Below are positions 6,185 through 6,231 of a stretch of 6,231 bases of DNA, one piece after another. The stretch is taken from the NCBI GenBank assembly GCA_002841685.1, contig PHAM01000082.1, forward strand, positions 1 to 6,231. Direction: 5' to 3'. The translations under genes were made by a program, and so were the position numbers. The DNA is from Elusimicrobia bacterium HGW-Elusimicrobia-2 (GTDB lineage: Bacteria > CG03). The first letter of the stretch is position 1; every line of letters starts with the position of its first letter. A model generated the notes under the pieces. That model was not told where the DNA came from and made no database searches. It saw only the letters and a program-made list of their open reading frames with translations.

Positions 6185-6231
6185 TAGGATGATCCCATTG
6201 GGTAAACTGATTTATAAGGGCTTTTTCGAGA
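6150..6231 (-). CDS. Possible C-terminal tail of an upstream minus-strand gene (cut by the window edge)
   Basis: Read on the minus strand, a frame enters from the right edge and gives 26 residues (LEKALINQFTQWDHPNETLK and a few more) before a TAA at 6150-6152. The composition is protein-like and it would overlap the start of the DUF4833-like gene by 35 bases. It could be the end of a neighbouring gene, or the former N-terminal part of the DUF4833-like gene after a frameshift. It is too short to identify and may be chance. Confidence 0.3.
   Translation of the reverse strand, partial: LEKALINQFTQWDHPNETLKSLCASI

Overview
This window looks like chromosomal DNA from an uncultured or poorly sampled anaerobic bacterium. 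The main operon has roughly balanced base composition, and the left 300 to 700 bases are clearly richer in A/T. I cannot name the phylum from the sequence alone. The metabolic gene content (a YgeY-type hydrolase and a YgeW-type carbamoyltransferase) is of a kind known from anaerobic purine and nitrogen catabolism. That points to an anaerobe, but this is inference.

Layout. Bases 2-154 are the 3' end of an unrecognised gene. A good sigma70-like promoter (214-242) precedes a 71-codon gene (295-510) for a one-pass membrane protein with a charged helical tail. Bases 511-741 hold no convincing gene but contain a tandem imperfect direct repeat (541-600). Bases 742-5679 form a tight four-gene plus-strand operon: ygeY (M20-type metallohydrolase), ygeW (knotted carbamoyltransferase), a ClC-family chloride channel or antiporter, and an Ldh2-family (malate / lactate / ureidoglycolate) NAD(P)-dependent dehydrogenase. 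The spacings are 26 bp, a 4-bp ATGA overlap and a 7-bp ATGTTGA overlap. A convergent minus-strand gene (5705-6184) encodes a DUF4833-like protein. The right edge may carry the last codons of one more minus-strand gene.

How the genes may work together. In E. coli ygeW, ygeX and ygeY are neighbours, in a cluster linked to selenium-dependent molybdenum hydroxylases and, in gut anaerobes, to urate breakdown. Here the pair is inverted (Y then W), and ygeX, hyuA, ssnA, ygfK and a carbamate kinase are absent from the window. A ClC protein and an Ldh2-type dehydrogenase sit in the same operon instead. A reasonable hypothesis is a compact catabolic module. A hydrolase would open an amide or ureido compound, the carbamoyltransferase would act on a carbamoylated intermediate, the dehydrogenase would oxidise or reduce a 2-hydroxy/2-oxo acid, and the ClC protein would balance anions. 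The gene identities are well supported. The joint pathway is inference.
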